Shown here one piece after another: positions 35,696-45,781 of a stretch of DNA of 64,000 nt. Below the pieces are notes generated by a model. It did not search any database and was not told the origin of the DNA. It saw nothing but the letters and a program-made list of their open reading frames with translations. The translations under genes and the position numbers were made by a program. Within the stretch, counting starts at the first letter, position 1; each line of letters begins with the position of its first letter. Source of the stretch: Eunapius fragilis (taxonomy: Eukaryota; Porifera; Demospongiae; Spongillida; Spongillidae); assembly GCA_963681505.1 (NCBI GenBank), contig OY811978.1:1362549-1426548 (forward strand). The letters are read 5' to 3'.

Positions 35696-35937
35696 TAGTT
35701 CTACCACACCAGATATCATTGTGCTAACTCAGACACCAGGGGCTTGCAGAGGTGCGACCATGACCTGTGGACCATACACAGCATCCAATGTTGATCCTGG
35801 TGCAAATAAACCATGTCTGACTAGCACCTTGACAGTGACAGTGAACAGTAGTATGACATCATCACTGATCAAAGTTGGAACCCAAGATGTGTCTGCTCAG
35901 AATAATATTATGAACACCACCCAAATCATGGTCTTTG
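35696..35937 (+). CDS. isolated Ig-like receptor exon
   Basis: An open stretch follows an ATGCAG acceptor-like site and ends at a good donor (TTTG|GTAAGA at 35938). It encodes STTPDIIVLTQTPGACRG..., a Cys-containing first strand (ATMTCGPYTASN), a second Cys (CLTSTLTVTVNSS) and a terminal strand (NNIMNTTQIMVFG). This is the same style of Ig-like domain as at 20610. No adjacent exons were found in the next 700 bp on this strand; retroelement fragments follow. It could belong to a receptor gene broken by insertions, or be a shuffled exon. The upstream splice boundary is uncertain because the minisatellite abuts it. Confidence 0.6.
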
Positions 35938-36720
35938 GTAAGAATGTTATTTTGAGTATGTACACTGCCTGTTGGTAATTTTAATCAGAATCATTATCCA
36001 CAAGGTTGCAAGGTGTCAAATTTGACATAGATGTAGTATTGGCTAACCTTAGTATGCAGCGTGTGGTGGGCATGCATGAAGATGTTATACAAAGCCCACA
36101 ATATGAAACAGGTCATGATCCTGCCTTTGGACCCATCTGATCATTGTAGTTGTCACTACAGTTATCATTTGTAAAGATTCCATGTGATGAGTCTGATCTT
36201 TCACCAATGATGGAGTATGAGGTGTATTCAGTACATCTACCAAATTCTGGTCACTTTGGACAGCTAGTTCAGACCCTTAGCTTCTTATGTAACTGTTCAT
36301 CAACCATAATGGTATAGTTTATCAGTCACACATCAAATAGCAAGATCTTCTGTTAGTTCCATTTGAGTGAAGCCCAGGTTCCATTTTGTTAAGTGGTAAT
36401 TAATTGAATTGGTAAGTGCAAATGTGCATGTCAAGATTTATGATTGAGCACTCTTGGTAGACGAACTTTAATGCACAATAACTTGATACAAGTGGCCCAA
36501 ATATTCGTGTTGTGTAGGGGTCAATATGCACTCACTACTAAAGAAATATCAGTTAGCTTCAATATTTGCTTTCTAATAATATTTATGATAGGTCATTGTA
36601 GATGCACTAAAGAATGTTGAACAGAACTTTCATTTGCAACCAATGCTACATAAAAACTATGTGGTATGACAAATTAGAACACTGTTATCATTACTTAAAA
36701 TTTACTAAATAATTTGTTGG
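35938..36720. other. no gene recognised
   Basis: Downstream of the Ig-like exon. No further receptor exon or repeat could be supported. Confidence 0.4.
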
Positions 36721-37320
36721 TCTGCCAATAGAGTCTTCTATCATCCTTCCCCCTCATGCGACCAATGATCCTATCCATTGGCTTGGGCTTACACTTCGAG
36801 CCCAATGAGTACAAGGTGGTGGTTGGATTTGGACACATCTGGCAGGACTGGGTGCCAATTCTGCCCAAGACACAATACCCTCATTCCCCTCAGCCACCAT
36901 GCAGTGACCTGCAGGCATGGGGAAGGTGTTGTCATATGCCACCACCTGGCAATGTGATTGTCAAACTATGTATTTTTGCTCATCTGATCATAAGTTTCTG
37001 TGTGGAGAAGGGCACAGCCATACTGAGCAGTGCTAATCACTGGTTGGCATAGAGACAAGCCAGCTGTTCCCTACAACCTTGGGCAAGCCATGTCACAAGG
37101 CGCTAGCAGCCCTTCCTGCAAAGGCCTGTAAGCTCCACGCCAATGGACCCAAATACCAGGAGTTAGGTTGGTCCTAGCTGCATTTGATTGGCATGGAGAC
37201 ATACAGCCATTGGGACAAGGAGGCATGGGACCTCGCTCCATGCTGGCATCTTACCTGGCCTATTACCAGTCCTCCTCCGAGCCAATGGTCCTATCAATCA
37301 CACTTGAAACCTATATTACT
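36721..37320 (+). pseudogene. retroelement 3'-end protein fragment (LGLHFEPNEYKVVV family)
   Basis: Plus-strand fragments in shifting frames read LGLHFEPNEYKVVVGFGH (from about 36782), then a Cys/His-containing stretch, then KLHANGPKYQELGW (about 37125-37170) and GMETYSHWDKEAWDLAP (about 37190-37240). The order matches the C-terminal domain of the RT family also seen at 28350, 30730 and 57600, with the motifs in the expected sequence. Stops and frameshifts show that it is inactive. Confidence 0.55.
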
Positions 37321-37439
37321 GCATAATGATTTGGATTTACATTGTTTTTTTTTTGTGGTGATGAAAAAAAGATACAACACTAATGTCCAACTACATTAAA
37401 CTAGATACACTAAATAATAAATTTATACAAAAAACACTT

Positions 37440-37930
37440 CATCTTCACTGTCCACCTTCATTGCCCCAACATGGAAGCTGCATTGCCCCGTTGGACGGCA
37501 ACTGATAGAGGCAAGCATAGGAGTTAGCTTCACCAGACACCTGCCTCAACCGATGGCCCAAATGTTTAAGGAACTCAGTTGTCCTTGGTCCAAACACTCC
37601 AGTTGTCTCTATTGTCACTGGAATGAAAAAGTGGCATGAGTCAAGTTATTCGTCTTCTTATCTTCTGCCTGTTGAGCAACTGCTCCAACTTGCTGTACAG
37701 CAATTGTAGAGTAAGATGGTGCAAAAGTATCTGGACATGTTGCATCCCACACTAGAAGTTGGCCACATTTCCAAGGGACAATTGAGACACCATCAGGTCG
37801 CTTCCTATCTGAGTGATACAGATCGACTCGAAGGCTCCAGACGTGATGGAAATGTGCCGCAGCCAAAGCTCTGTGTATGATGTCATAGACAGCTGAATGG
37901 CGGTGGTACCGTCCTGTGCCTCTTTCTGCA
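37440..37930 (-). pseudogene. second-type retroelement C-terminal fragment (DGVSIVPW...DATCPDTFAPS)
   Basis: A minus-strand open frame at 37615-37866 includes KRPDGVSIVPWKCGQLLVWD followed by ATCPDTFAPSY and AVAQQAEDKKTN. Reading on in another frame at about 37500-37615 gives IETTGVFGPRTTEFLKHLG. From memory this is the C-terminal, restriction-endonuclease-like region of a different abundant invertebrate retrotransposon family. The D(x)nE-x-K-like arrangement is visible, but I cannot verify the fold. One frameshift splits the fragment. Confidence 0.6.
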
Positions 37931-37954
37931 GCTTAAGCCACTCTTATTCAAACA

Positions 37955-38248
37955 AGTAAATAAAACATTCTCTCTGAGAAAGTTGGTGGGATATAGGGTT
38001 TGCAGGCAAATAGTATACTGGTGTAAAAAATAAGGAAACAAGTTTTATCAGAAGGGAAAATGTAATAGTCCTATATTTAGCACACTTCGACTAAGGCATA
38101 TTGTGTTTCTGTGCTAAATATAGAACTATTACATTTTCCCTTCTGATAAAACTTTGTTCCTTGCTTTTTACACCAGTATACTATTTGCCTGCAAAATCTA
38201 TATCCCACCAACTTTCTCAGAGAGAACGTTTTTATTTACTTAATTTTT
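37955..38248. mobile_element. 294-bp near-perfect palindromic MITE
   Basis: The left arm (AAGTAAATAAAACATTCTCT, then GAGAAAGTTGGTGGGATATA, then AAGGGAAAATGTAATAGTCC and TATATTTAGCACA) is mirrored almost base for base by the right arm ending AGAGAACGTTTTTATTTACTT. The loop is only about 20 nt around 38085-38110. Arms of about 140 bp would form a long hairpin if transcribed. A truncated relative lies at 19030-19215. There is no coding capacity. Confidence 0.88.
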
Positions 38249-38750
38249 TATAACACCCAAATAGGTACTTTTGCTTAATTAGACTTGATAAGACCGTATA
38301 TAGGCTTTTAGGCTTTTGTATATCAAAGCCTAAAAGCCGGTCCTCCAGCAAATTCTAAAGCTATTGGTGCAATTTTCATTGCTTAAAAGTGTTCCTGTCC
38401 CGAGTTATGAGTTCCCAAGAAGCAGACGACCCGCCCATTATTTTTGGAAGGGGAACGAGGACAGCAGTATTTTTCGTTTTCGACAACCACGCCGTGAAAC
38501 AAAAACGAAACTACTCAGTTTTGACTTCTAGATTGATTTCCGTAACAAGTTAGACGATCCGATCGTCGGGAGCGAAGCTATGGTAGGGTGCGAGATAACC
38601 TCAGAAAGATTTGTTCCATTGACAGGGGATCGGAGAGAAACCTCGTGCCTTAGAAAACAACCTCCATTACATTTTGACATGGACAATGAAACACCATCAC
38701 AAGTAAACATAGCTCGCGTATGACAGGAGCAAAGCCAAATCCAGGACCGA
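38249..38750. other. no gene recognised
   Basis: Contains a short AAGCCTAAAAG/CTTTTAGGCTT inverted repeat near 38305-38336. Nothing coding was supported. Confidence 0.4.
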
Positions 38751-38922
38751 TATTAATGCAGATTTTAACCCAATCCAAGAGGTATTCAGAGCTAGTTGCT
38801 ACTTCCACAGCTTGGCATGCATGTACCTGAGGTGTAGAATCCTAGATGTGGCTGATGGTAAATGAAGATTGCATTTGACAACCCAGATGTTGGAGATGGG
38901 GGGGGGGGGGGGGGGGGGGGGT
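38751..38922. repeat. left part of a duplicated ~190-bp repeat ending in poly-G (interrupted copy)
   Basis: TATTAATGCA...TTTTAACCCAATCCAAG through CCAGATGTTGGAGATGGGG is repeated at 46214-46378 with few differences. In this copy the poly-G tract is followed by the 7-kb transposon. The continuation TTGAAAGCATCTGAG reappears at 45961-45975, just beyond its right end. Confidence 0.9.
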
Positions 38923-39121
38923 AGTCTCGTACCCAGACCCACCATGACGTAAGCGTTTATCGCTTACAGTATAAACACTACGACAGGTGGGTCTGGGAAT
39001 ATCGTCAAACATTTTTGTTCCAGCGTCCCTGATTTTTGCGGAAGTTTACATCTAAATTTAGATATACGTAATGCGCAATGCCGGTCCGTGATTACACAAA
39101 TCAATTTGCAACGCCTCAGCT
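38923..39121 (+). repeat. left terminal inverted repeat of the RecQ transposon
   Basis: Starts AGTCTCGTACCCAGACCC. Contains the internal hairpin TAAGCGTTTATCGCTTA and runs to GCAACGCCTCAGC, just before the transposase ATG at 39130. An ATG at 39078 opens a frame MPVRDYTNQFATPQL that is also encoded by the right TIR. Confidence 0.92.
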
Positions 39122-39129
39122 TAATTACG

Positions 39130-42100
39130 ATGAACCGCTGCAAAGTATGCTCAACCCCTGTTCTACAACGAAAGAAAAGAAAGAAGCTTGGATCGTTGTC
39201 GACGAATTGCTGCATCAAAAAATTGGTGGATTTAGCTACGCAGTCGGGTTGGGACCATGAAGATGCGCGACAAATGTTTGCGGAAGGCTATGTGTGTTTG
39301 ACGTGCTATCGTACTGTTGAAAAGTGCTCATCTTTGGAGAGTGTACTCCTTGCGAAGCTTTCAGGACGAGCCAATGATCCCAGCGCGCTTGAGAGCAGCG
39401 GTACAAAAAGAAGAGCTACGCCAACTGAGCACGCTGCTGCAGTTAAAGTGGTTAGTTTTAATCGTTTATCTCATTTATACTGTACGCATGTTTTATGTTA
39501 TCCTGTTATAGGTTGTTACGGCGGAGGCAGGCTACAAAAAGACTTACACCTTGTCTCCTTCCAAAGAAGCTCTTGGAAAGTCTTTAGGCCGCAATTCTAG
39601 CAATGCATTGATGAGGCATGCTTCTCACGACCAAACATTGAAACAATCCATGCTTCAAGAACTGTGTAGGATGTTGCGAGCTGAGATGACAGCTCTGTTG
39701 GCTAGTCCAGATTTTATGAAGAAAGATGTGAACTCGTTAAAGAATTTCTCATGGGATGGCTTATACTACACAATGAAAAACAAAGCCCCTACACTTATTG
39801 AGTTACTTCAGTCCTGCATTCCTCAAAGCAGCACTAGGAAGAAGTTCATCATGGTCATGTGTGCCGCAATGCTTGCTGCAACACATAAGCGCTGTACATC
39901 TGTGCAAAGTTATGTGTCCATTGTTTTGTATTTAGGGCATGCTGCAAAGCAGGTGAGCTTGTTATCACTAATACAGGTCAAATTGCATTTCTTAATGGTT
40001 ATTTATAGGTGTACAACAGGCTGCAGAAGCTAGGAATCTGTTTGTCAACTTTCATGACAAGGCGTATCATAGACCAGATGGGAGAAAACCATGACCAACG
40101 TGTTCTGGATTGGGTGAATAGCCTTAAATCCACCATTTCAACAAATCAGGTTACTGTTTGTGTGCTATTTATATGGTCTTTTAATGCTGACTTTTTATAG
40201 GGTTCAGTTGCTCGAATGCAGTTTGAAGGACTAGATAACTCTTCTGAGTATGGAAGTGAATCTGATGTCCCTTTCCCTCAGCCGCCACTTGAAGTTACTG
40301 TGTCACCTTGTTCAGATTCTAGTTCACTAGATGATTCATCGGAGACAAATTCACCAAAACGTTCAAATATGTTTCCGCTCAGCATGCAGTTGGAATCACC
40401 TAATGGTAAGCTTTTAAAGTTGATGAATGATCAGTACCATTTCACAGAAATCTATGTTTTCATCTATTCACATATTATAGGAGGTGAACTGTTTCAAGGA
40501 AGTAGTCCTATCCCATCTCATCCTGTTCACTCACCTTCGTCAGAAAGAAATTCAGGTAGACATTAGGCTATAGTTAATGTAATGACAGATGTTTATTGTG
40601 CAGATGAATGTACACTTTCTGGCTCTGAGAAAAGTGTGTCAGATCAACCTTCTTCAGATACAGTATCTGCATCTGAGGATGAAAGGTATCCCACCATTGG
40701 ATGGTGTGGTTTTCGCATAGTTGGGGACAACATAGACAAGACAGTCAGACCTCGAGATATGCGACATAATCATCAGACCACTTCTTTACATTACTTTCAT
40801 TCATATGCAGTGAGGGATAGAGTGGATGTCAGTGACTTATCAACAGAAGTGCCACTTGTAACTTCCAAAGATATGGACCTTAACATTTTTTTACCATCAC
40901 CTGAAGACTGTCAAACCTTGGAAACGAACTTCTGTACACTGATGATGAGAATACTAGTAAAGCACATTCCTGGGATTAGCCATCTGTCTTCCATGGTGCT
41001 ACAGCATATTCCTCACCCATACTCTGTTGCTATGTCAAAGAAGTCTGAAGTGGTATGCCTTAATATTAAAAACAATCTTGTTCTTACCATATTCTTATTA
41101 CTTTATCTTACCTTCTTATTAAGATCCCACTGGGAGTATTATTAAAGAATGAGAATAAGTTGGATGACATGATGGATATTCTCGATGGGTTACACAAGTA
41201 CGTTCCTTCAATCAGAACAATTCAACAGTTTGAGGACCCGCGCCGGCTGAAGACCCAAGTGGAGAACCAGAAGTTACAGACATAGAGATAGATCACTTTT
41301 GTCAAATACTGATTGGTGGTGACCAGGTGACTGCAGCTAGAGTGCGAGGCAGCCAGAGTATCCGCAGAAACTCTGATAATGGTAGAATGAGACTGGATGC
41401 ATTCATTCCTGTTGTGGAAGACTGGCACACAAAAATGTGTTTTATGCAGGTGTAATGACCACCTGACTGCAGCAAAGAAGAAGTGATTCGTATCAGCATA
41501 CACGCATTTTTATATGTCATTAATTTTAGCGCATGCGTATATGGTATACACACAATTAATGATCTGTCAGCGTCTCGTTACATCACCCCCCTCTTCGTAA
41601 GAACTCGTCCCGAGTTAGGAATATGGAGATCTTCCATAGTAGCTTGGAGGTCTTCGATCTCTCGTTGGGTACCTTGGCTCTGGCTGGCCGTGGCCTTCAC
41701 CTGCACCAGGGTCCGCTGGTAGATTGTCGGGTTCAATCTGTTGTTCTCTCGGCATCGGCGCTACGACTCTATGATCCAGTTCAGCATTCTCTGGTTCACT
41801 CTCTGCGCCATCGTCATCCATTAACTGCAACTGATGTCCAGGAAATCTGTTCTTTTGGAGAACGTCGGAAACTCCAGGTTCTGTCTGGCTCCGAATTTCT
41901 GGGCGAGAATCATCCAGTCGCGTATTTTCTGGGCATGGCTTCAATCGGTCAAAATGCACGACTTTCCGATTCTTCCGAGCTCTTCTTGTGTCTTGTATCC
42001 TGTACACCACCGATGATAACTTCTTGATGATTTTAAACGGTCCACTCCACGGACAGTGCAGTTTCCTTGCCATTCCTCGACCCACAACCGGGTTGTGCAA

Positions 42101-44027
42101 CCACACCAAGTCCCCAATCTCAAACGGTTTCCCGTGTACTTTCGACTCATAGACCTCCTTCTGCCTCTCAACGGTAGTGCCAAGGTGCTCTCTGACTCTA
42201 GAGTAGGCATCTTCCAAACTCCTTTTCAGATTCTTTGCATACTCGTGGACTGGCTGAGGGTCAGTTGGAGTAGAGCCATAGATGATGTCCAGTGGGAGCT
42301 TCGCTTGTCGCCCGAACATCAGAAAAAACGGGGTAAAACCTGTTGAGGGGTGAACAGATGTATTATAAGCCATGCACACTTTCTTGAGACATTTATCCCA
42401 CTCTACGGATAGCTCGTGCACTGTTGTCGCCAACATGCTAATCAACGTGCGATTGAATCGCTCTACTAGGCCGTCTGACTGGGGATGATACGGTGTTGTA
42501 CGAGTTTTGTTGACGTGAAGCCATTTGGACTATGCAACGCGCCCGCGACATTTCAACGGTTAATGGATTTAGTTCTTTCTGGCATCCAGTGGAGTAGTTG
42601 CCTTGTGTATATTGATGACATCGTTGTAGTGGGAAAAACAGTTCAAAATCACTTAGACAATTTGCAGTTAGTTTTGGACAGAATTAAGAGGGCGGGACTG
42701 CGGTTAAAACCTTCTAAGTGTCATCTTTTTCAGAAGGAGATCCTTTACCTGGGACATAGGATCACGAGGGATGGTGTAGCCACAGATCCAGGCAAGATCG
42801 ACGCGGTACGGAAATGGGCTGTACCTCGAACGGTTCAGGAAGTTCAGACGTTCTTGGGGTTAGTTGGGTACTATAGGAAGTTCGTCAATAATTTTGCGGC
42901 CACTGCAAAGCCATTGTACCGCCTTACGGAAAGAGGACGCGAGTTCAACTGGACTACAGAATGTGAAGCAGCGTTTTTGGACGTGGGTTCATTTACTTCA
43001 TTTAAATTACATCAGTGTATGTGTCCCAATTCAATTCATCGTGCAGGTTATATGGTCACATTTGTACAAAGCATCCTCAACTCTGGATGTAGGTACTCTT
43101 TACCAACTTCAGATCCTCATCAACAGAAGAAATGTTACTAAGGATGTCAAGAAGGACATGAATGCATGTGAGGACTTTTTGGAGCTGGTAACATCAAGTC
43201 ATGTAATTGCAGCAGCACTGCATTCCGTTGGTGTTAGCAATGCATCAGACTTTATGACAAACTTATCATCCTCTACACTTCCTTCAGATCAGCAGGCTGC
43301 TCTTGATTCACTAGTGAAGTCAATATGCAGAAAATTCATTAATATAAGCTATCCATATAGAGCTGATGATGGTTCTGATCATGTACTGAAGTATGCCACG
43401 GAAGTTATGTCATTGGGTCTTCTTTACCTTGAGTTCAAGGATGCAGTTCGAGAGGGTGATGGTCCTCGTGTTCTTAGATGTTGGAAGTTCTTCTTTCTTC
43501 TATTTCGTGGAACAGGTCACAAAAACTATTGCATTGAAGCCTTCCTGTTATTGGCATCATACTACTACATACTGCCTTCTCGGTATGCTGCTCAAATGCT
43601 TTGGGGACGATTTGTTAATGTACATGGGAAAACAGGGTGCAATATTTCTGCTGATCTCCATATGGAACATTTGAACCGGCTATGCAAGGATGCTATTTCA
43701 CATCTTGGAGCAAACAAAACTCCAAGTGCAATATCTAAAGTTGGAAAAGCATTGGGTCCTCTTTCAGAAATTATTACCAATTTTGATGCAATGACAGGAA
43801 CAGTTGTAACAACGGCACACACACGACGCTCTGAACAAGAAGACCTAAGCAAACTTGTCACTGAACTTGTACAAAATGGCAACTTTCATATGCAGCCAGG
43901 AAGATTTCATCAAAACTTTAAATCCATGAAGAGCAATCAAATTATCAGTTGTGTCAATATAAACAAGTTTAGAGACTGGATGATGCGGCAACTACGTATC
44001 TGTTTAAAAGAAGACCACATTAAGTAA
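39130..44027 (+). CDS. DUF6589-like transposase, eight exons, probably disrupted
   Basis: Inferred exons: 39130-39450, 39512-39952, 40009-40149, 40201-40405, 40481-40555, 40604-41052, 41124-41449, 43047-44027. Introns are 48-75 bp except the last, 1597 bp. The N-terminus has Cys pairs (MNRCKVC, NCC, YVCLTC), suggesting zinc binding. Exon 6 carries GDNIDKTVRPRDMRHN followed by LHYFHSYAVRDRVD. Exon 7 carries ILIGGDQVTAARVRGSQSIR and FIPVVEDWH. Exon 8 carries DLHMEHLNRLCKDAISHLGA. The GD, GGDQ and MEHLNR motifs are candidates for the three acidic residues of an RNase-H-fold transposase. I recall the GGDQ...RVRGSQ and MEHLNR signatures from the DUF6589 family. Exon 7 changes frame near 41235, so the protein is broken unless this is an assembly indel. 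The gene is convergent with the helicase. Confidence 0.75.
41475..41595 (-). mobile_element. candidate 3' LTR start and polypurine tract of the gypsy fragment
   Basis: On the minus strand AAGAGGGGGG (41586-41595) is followed by TGATGTAACGAGACG. The complete gypsy element at 58243 also has a purine tract followed by TGATGTAGTGG at its 3' LTR. This supports the boundary between integrase and LTR on the minus strand. The far end of the LTR is not resolved. Confidence 0.5.
41615..42500 (-). pseudogene. Ty3/gypsy integrase C-terminal fragment
   Basis: The minus-strand open frame at 41615-42445 covers the end of the integrase core (HPQSDGLVERFNRT at about 42440-42490) and MAYNTSVHPSTGFTPFFLMF. A chromodomain-less C-terminal region follows with VWLHNPVV and GPFKIIKKLSSVVYRI, then a Pro/Glu-rich tail (YPTRDRRPPSYYG). 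This is typical of metazoan gypsy elements. It is truncated at about 42500, where it meets an RT fragment in the opposite orientation, so it cannot be part of a functional polyprotein. The retained frame suggests fairly recent insertion. Confidence 0.85.
42505..42980 (+). pseudogene. Ty3/gypsy reverse-transcriptase fragment
   Basis: The plus-strand open segment begins at KPFGLCNAPATFQRLM and includes the catalytic YIDDIVV motif, LKPSKCHLF, YLGHRITRDG, and the connection region FLGLVGYYRKFV. It ends near 42980 at AAF, where transposase-intron sequence resumes. The 5' half of RT, RNase H and integrase are absent. The head-to-head junction with the integrase fragment at about 42500 shows an internal inversion or deletion. 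Confidence 0.85.
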
Positions 44028-44095
44028 ATGGTTTTACTTGCATATAATTTCCTTTATTGCATATTACCAGTACTTCTAAACTTATTTCCTACACA

Positions 44096-44106
44096 CAGAC
44101 ACACAC

Positions 44107-44157
<51 letters not shown>
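44096..44157. repeat. (CA)n microsatellite between the convergent transposon genes
   Basis: About 30 CA repeats with one CGG interruption near 44107, in the spacer of about 280 bp between the transposase stop and the helicase stop. Confidence 0.95.
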
Positions 44158-44158
<1 letters not shown>

Positions 44159-44309
44159 AATATCCTTGGCACCACCTCTTCTTGTCAGATGTATTTGTGA
44201 TATCACTGTTATGACAGCTGTCACATTATCAGCAATGTTAACAAGTGGCTTAGCAGCTGTCCCTACGTAATCACTTCTATGGCACAGTCACAACAATAGC
44301 ATGAATTTA

Positions 44310-45781
44310 TTAAGATAGTTGGACAGGGAAGCTTTTACATTTACAATCAGTGCACTCACAGTTCTTAGAACAAATGTCACAACATGCACAACCAATAACT
44401 TGTGCTTTTGAACAGTCAAAGTAGGAACACAGAGTAGAACGCCTGCACATCTGTTGTTGGACACAATAGTTCTTCATTTCTTTTGAAGTAGTCCTATTGC
44501 TGAGGTCAGATTTGTTTGCATAAATTACTGCACTAGATGCCTGACCACTTCGCCCAGCTCTCCCAGATTCTTGCATGTAACTTTCCACATCAGCCGAAGG
44601 CCTCCAGTGAATAACCTGGTTGACACCTGCACAATCTATCCCCATACCGAATGCAATAGTGCATACTACTATGCGAAGAGAGGCAGTAGCACAGGAGAAT
44701 GATTTTACAATGCGTTCCTGAACCTCCTTTTGGGTGACACTAGTGTACATGTCCACTAGTCTGAACTTGGACACATTAGGGGCAGATATCGGCTCAGTAA
44801 ATTCATGCTTTAGAGTGGAGAGGAAAAAGTCATATATTGATGCACAGTCTTCACATCGCCGACAGAAGATGATAACTCGAGGCATTTTGGTTCTCTCATT
44901 ACGTAACTTAGCAGCAAGTGGAGCAAACATTTCATCTACAGCTCTTCTTTCTTTCACCCAGTAGGACATATTGGTCTTGTCTGGTGACATAGCAATGATG
45001 ACAGGATCATTCATTCCTAGAATGGACTGTATTTTCTTTCTTGTTGTGACTGTAGCAGTAGCTGTCAAAGCCAGGAGATTAATGCTAGGTGGTATCAAGC
45101 ATCTAATCTCTCCGAGGTTGCTGAATTCCTGCCTAAAGTTATCCCCCCTAAAAATGCACACACAATTATATGAATCCTGTATATGCAAGTAATCTTACCA
45201 TTGAGTAATGCAGTGAGCTTCGTCAATAGCAAAAGCTACTAGTTTTTCAATGTAAACAGGAACCCGAACCATGGCTCTCCAAGGAGGGTTCAGTAGTAGA
45301 AGTTCAGGACCAATAAAGAGAAGTTGGAACTCTCCATTCATGACACTGCCCTGTAGCTGTCGATCACTGCTTGCTTCACCAGTAATGCAGGCTGCTCTAA
45401 GTCCTCGCACACACATCGCAGCAACCTTAGATGAAATCATGCATAAAGTGCTCATATACAGTTAATAACTCTTACTTGATCCTTCATTAGCGAGAGTAAA
45501 GGTGAAACAACGACAACAATGCTGCCTTCGCTGCCACGTAGATGGTCAAACGCAAACGGCAGAACAGCATAAATAAGGGACTTTCCACTTCCAGTAGGCA
45601 GACTAACAAAGACGTCATTCCCTTGCAAGAACTTCTTTGCAGCGTCCAATTGATGCTCTCGAAGATCATGGTATCCTAACCTACGGGCAGCATGCAATAT
45701 TGACTCCACGACCAGGCCTTCATCCGACATCGCGCTAAGCTGAGGCGTTGCAAATTGATTTGTGTAATCACGGACCGGCAT
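44310..45781 (-). CDS. RecQ-family DNA helicase encoded by the transposon, three exons
   Basis: Exons (minus strand): 45476-45781, 45199-45425, 44310-45147, with GTAAG donors and AG acceptors and introns of about 50 bp. All boundaries keep frame, giving about 456 residues. Superfamily-2 motifs are visible: a LGYHDLREHQLDAAKKFLQG Q-motif-like region; Walker A PTGSGKS; VVVVSPLLSLMKDQ (Ia); DEAH (II); LALTATAT (III); IIFCRRCEDC (IV); VCTIAFGMGID (V); and YMQESGRAGR (VI). A C-terminal Cys cluster (CRRSTLCSYFDC...CCDIC) fits the RecQ zinc-binding domain. No winged-helix or HRDC extension follows, so it is a short RecQ. It starts within the right TIR (ATG 45781; alternative ATG 45730). It presumably unwinds DNA during transposition or repair of the donor site; that role is inference. 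Confidence 0.88.

Larger units (their letters stand above)
41450..43046. mobile_element. transposase intron filled with rearranged Ty3/gypsy fragments
   Basis: The intron opens GTGTAATG after TTTATGCAG and closes TTCATCGTGCAG before GTTATATGG, keeping phase 0 (CFMQ | VIWSHL). Inside are an LTR-end-like segment (about 41475-41595, -), an integrase C-terminal fragment (-) and a reverse-transcriptase fragment (+), facing away from each other. They are therefore not one intact element but an inverted or rearranged remnant. The normal size of the other introns implies that the debris was inserted into an originally short intron. Confidence 0.75.

Noticed and set aside
39078-39260. 60-codon frame MPVRDYTNQFATPQLN... 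at the left TIR as a separate gene
   Set aside because: It is the TIR copy of the helicase N-terminus running into unrelated sequence in the wrong frame. The transposase uses the ATG at 39130.
44310-45781. Interpretation as the host's own RecQ gene
   Set aside because: It lies wholly inside TIR boundaries with its start codon in the TIR, is short (no HRDC), and a second diverged RecQ N-terminus occurs in the foldback at 15274. Phylogeny would be the formal test.
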